NCBI RefSeq assembly: GCF_009905615.1
Contig: NZ_JAAAKW010000004.1
Location: 248,001 to 312,000 of the forward strand
Origin: Pseudomonas sp. SLFW
GTDB taxonomy: Bacteria; Pseudomonadota; Gammaproteobacteria; Pseudomonadales; Pseudomonadaceae
Direction of reading: 5' to 3'
Length of the DNA: 64,000 nt
The translations under genes and the position numbers were made by a program. Each line of letters opens with the position of its first letter. Within the stretch, counting starts at the first letter, position 1. The notes beneath the pieces were generated by a model, which saw only the letters and a program-made list of their open reading frames with translations, ran no database searches and had not been told where the DNA came from. Of this stretch, positions 62,588 to 64,000 are shown piece after piece.

Positions 62588-64000
62588 GTGTTACGTTTTA
62601 TCCCTCAGAAACGAAAATTCCACGGCTTACTGTGTGTTCTTATTCTGTTACATGGATGTGTCTCGACAGGCGGAATAGGGCCGCGCGAGCAGCTAATCAG
62701 CAACGAAAAGGTGGCTGGCGGCCAAGACATTGCTCGGGCTGTGAAAGAGGCAGGGTGGCCCCGATCCCAATGGTGGCTGGCCTATGGCGATCCACAGCTT
62801 GACCGCTGGATCAGGGCAGCCGTCGGGTCCAACCCGGATGTTGCGATGGCCGCGGGTCGACTGCGCGAAGCAAAAGCCATCGCAGGCTTGGCGGAGTCGA
62901 AAGAGTCCCTGCAAATCACCGGTGAAGGGGCGATCAGACGCCGCAATTGGCCTGACGACCCTTTCTATGGACCTGGCGGGCTGTCGGGTACGCAAACCTG
63001 GGATAACACGGCCTCCCTGGTTTTGAGCTACCCGCTGGATCTCTGGAACAGACACGAGAATGCCGCTGCCAGGTTTCTTGATTTGGCCCATATGAGCGCC
63101 GCGCAGGAGCGTATGGTTCGGCTGGATCTGCAGGGCGCGATCGTCCGGGTCTACGTTGAGTTTTCGTTGCACTACGCCGAACGCGACGTGATGCAGGCAA
63201 CGCTCAGCCAGCAAATGCAGATGCAACAGCTGGCCGAACAGCGGCTAAAGGGAGGTCTGGGGACGTATTTGGAGGTGTCTCAGACCGAGACGCCTATCGC
63301 CGAGACCAAGCGGCAAATCGAAGCCTTGGATGAGGCCATCGCTTTGAGCACGAACCAGCTGGCTGCGCTGAGTGGCCGCGGGCCGGGTGCGGCGGCGGAC
63401 CTAGTGCGGCCACACCTTTCGTTGGATCAACGCTTGGTCGTGCCGTCTGCACTGACGGCCGATCTGGTAGGACGACGACCCGACGTCGTTGCGAGTCGCT
63501 GGAATGTGGCCGCGCAGGCAAGAGGCATCGACGTCGCCCATGCCAATTTCTACCCTAACATCGACCTTGTGGGCAGCTTGGGCTACATCGCCAGCGGCGG
63601 TGACGTGCTCTCGTTCCTGGCGAACAGCAAGCGTAACTACAGTGTAGGCCCGGCCCTGTCCTTGCCGATTTTTGACGGTGGGCGTTTGCGATCGGAACTG
63701 GGTCAAGCGTCTGCGGAATACGACGTCGCCGTGGCCGGCTACAACCAGACACTGATTCAGGCCCTACGCCAGATCAGCGAGCAACTCATACGAAGCCACT
63801 CAGTGGACAGGCAGAAGGTGTTTATCGAGGAGGGGCTGGTTTCAGCTCAACGGTCTTTCGACATCGCAATGACCGCCTATCAACGAGGGCTGACAGGTTA
63901 CCTCGAGGTATTGAACGCTCAAACTCGCCTCCTTCATGAGCGGCGTATACAACAGCGCAACCAGGCTGCGCATCTCGCTACTTACGCTGGACTGATGGTG
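62588..64000 (+). CDS. NodT-family outer membrane efflux lipoprotein, truncated by the window edge
   Basis: 471 residues seen, still open at the window end. A lipoprotein signal ends in LLHGC. Then come WWLAYGDPQLDRWIRAAV and repeated helical segments typical of TolC/OprM-type tunnels (LGTYLEVSQTETPIAETKRQ; VPSALTADLVGRRPDVVASRWN; LTGYLEVLNAQTRLL). I prefer GTG 62588, eight bases after GGGAG; ATG 62567 is in frame but lacks a ribosome site. It is the first gene of an efflux operon, since partner pump genes are expected beyond the edge. NodT-type channels export drugs or aromatic acids. Confidence 0.88.
   Translation, partial: MLRFIPQKRKFHGLLCVLILLHGCVSTGGIGPREQLISNEKVAGGQDIARAVKEAGWPRSQWWLAYGDPQLDRWIRAAVGSNPDVAMAAGRLREAKAIAGLAESKESLQITGEGAIRRRNWPDDPFYGPGGLSGTQTWDNTASLVLSYPLDLWNRHENAAARFLDLAHMSAAQERMVRLDLQGAIVRVYVEFSLHYAERDVMQATLSQQMQMQQLAEQRLKGGLGTYLEVSQTETPIAETKRQIEALDEAIALSTNQLAALSGRGPGAAADLVRPHLSLDQRLVVPSALTADLVGRRPDVVASRWNVAAQARGIDVAHANFYPNIDLVGSLGYIASGGDVLSFLANSKRNYSVGPALSLPIFDGGRLRSELGQASAEYDVAVAGYNQTLIQALRQISEQLIRSHSVDRQKVFIEEGLVSAQRSFDIAMTAYQRGLTGYLEVLNAQTRLLHERRIQQRNQAAHLATYAGLMV

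Noticed and set aside
1..64000. Prophage, integron, transposon or CRISPR content
   Set aside because: No integrase, transposase, capsid, cas gene or regularly spaced repeat was seen; the accessory look comes from gene content only.

Overview
The window looks like a chromosomal accessory stretch from a plant-associated Pseudomonas of the P. syringae species complex or a close relative. The strongest evidence is a pair of exact hrp boxes (GGAACC-N15-CCACNNA), each upstream of a cysteine-free harpin-like gene. A MvaT-family nucleoid protein, OprD porins, AAHS aromatic-acid transporters and many LysR and MocR regulators fit the same group. I saw no tRNA, rRNA, CRISPR array, integrase or insertion sequence. 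The first and last genes run off the window edges.

Layout. 1-8.4 kb: a truncated harpin with its hrp box, a PepSY/flavodoxin membrane reductase, a MvaT-like silencer, a HrpZ-like harpin with its hrp box, then a flgD-flgE pair separated from any other flagellar gene. 8.4-16.7 kb: a minus-strand carbohydrate operon (ROK kinase, FucU/RbsD mutarotase, SDR, Gfo/Idh/MocA dehydrogenase, TIM-barrel isomerase, hydrolase, then an AAHS transporter) with a divergent ROK regulator. 16.7-21.8 kb: small enzymes (GNAT, AhpD-like, cupin), a MocR regulator and a Bcr-type exporter. 21.9-25.1 kb: a compact minus-strand operon of an Ogt-type methyltransferase, an Ada-like zinc module and three paralogous 2OG-Fe(II) oxygenases, one with a broken iron-binding HxD motif. 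25.2-31.4 kb: a complete 3-hydroxybenzoate/gentisate pathway with its LysR regulator and transporter. 31.7-42.1 kb: a PcaQ-like LysR, two paralogous histidine-rich membrane proteins, an OprD porin, two MocR regulators and a GNAT/flavin reductase/epimerase cassette. 42.3-57.8 kb: small exported proteins, a stand-alone STN-domain protein, two chemoreceptors, a PqaA-type protein with a MEKHLA protein, a dipeptidase divergent from a PAS-LuxR regulator across a perfect 18-bp palindrome, a second OprD porin, an SDR, and a PepSY/DoxX group. 57.9-64 kb: a secreted lipase-like hydrolase, an isolated dxr with a possible N-terminal extension, a DUF2790 protein, and a LysR regulator divergent from an outer-membrane efflux lipoprotein.

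How they work together. The gentisate block can be read end to end: 3-hydroxybenzoate to gentisate, maleylpyruvate, fumarylpyruvate, then fumarate plus pyruvate. The oxygenase operon looks like a DNA (or RNA) alkylation-repair unit and is the best candidate for an under-described system. The harpin end suggests a small HrpL-regulated locus outside the main hrp cluster. All functions are inferred from reading sequence and remembered family motifs; no database search was run.
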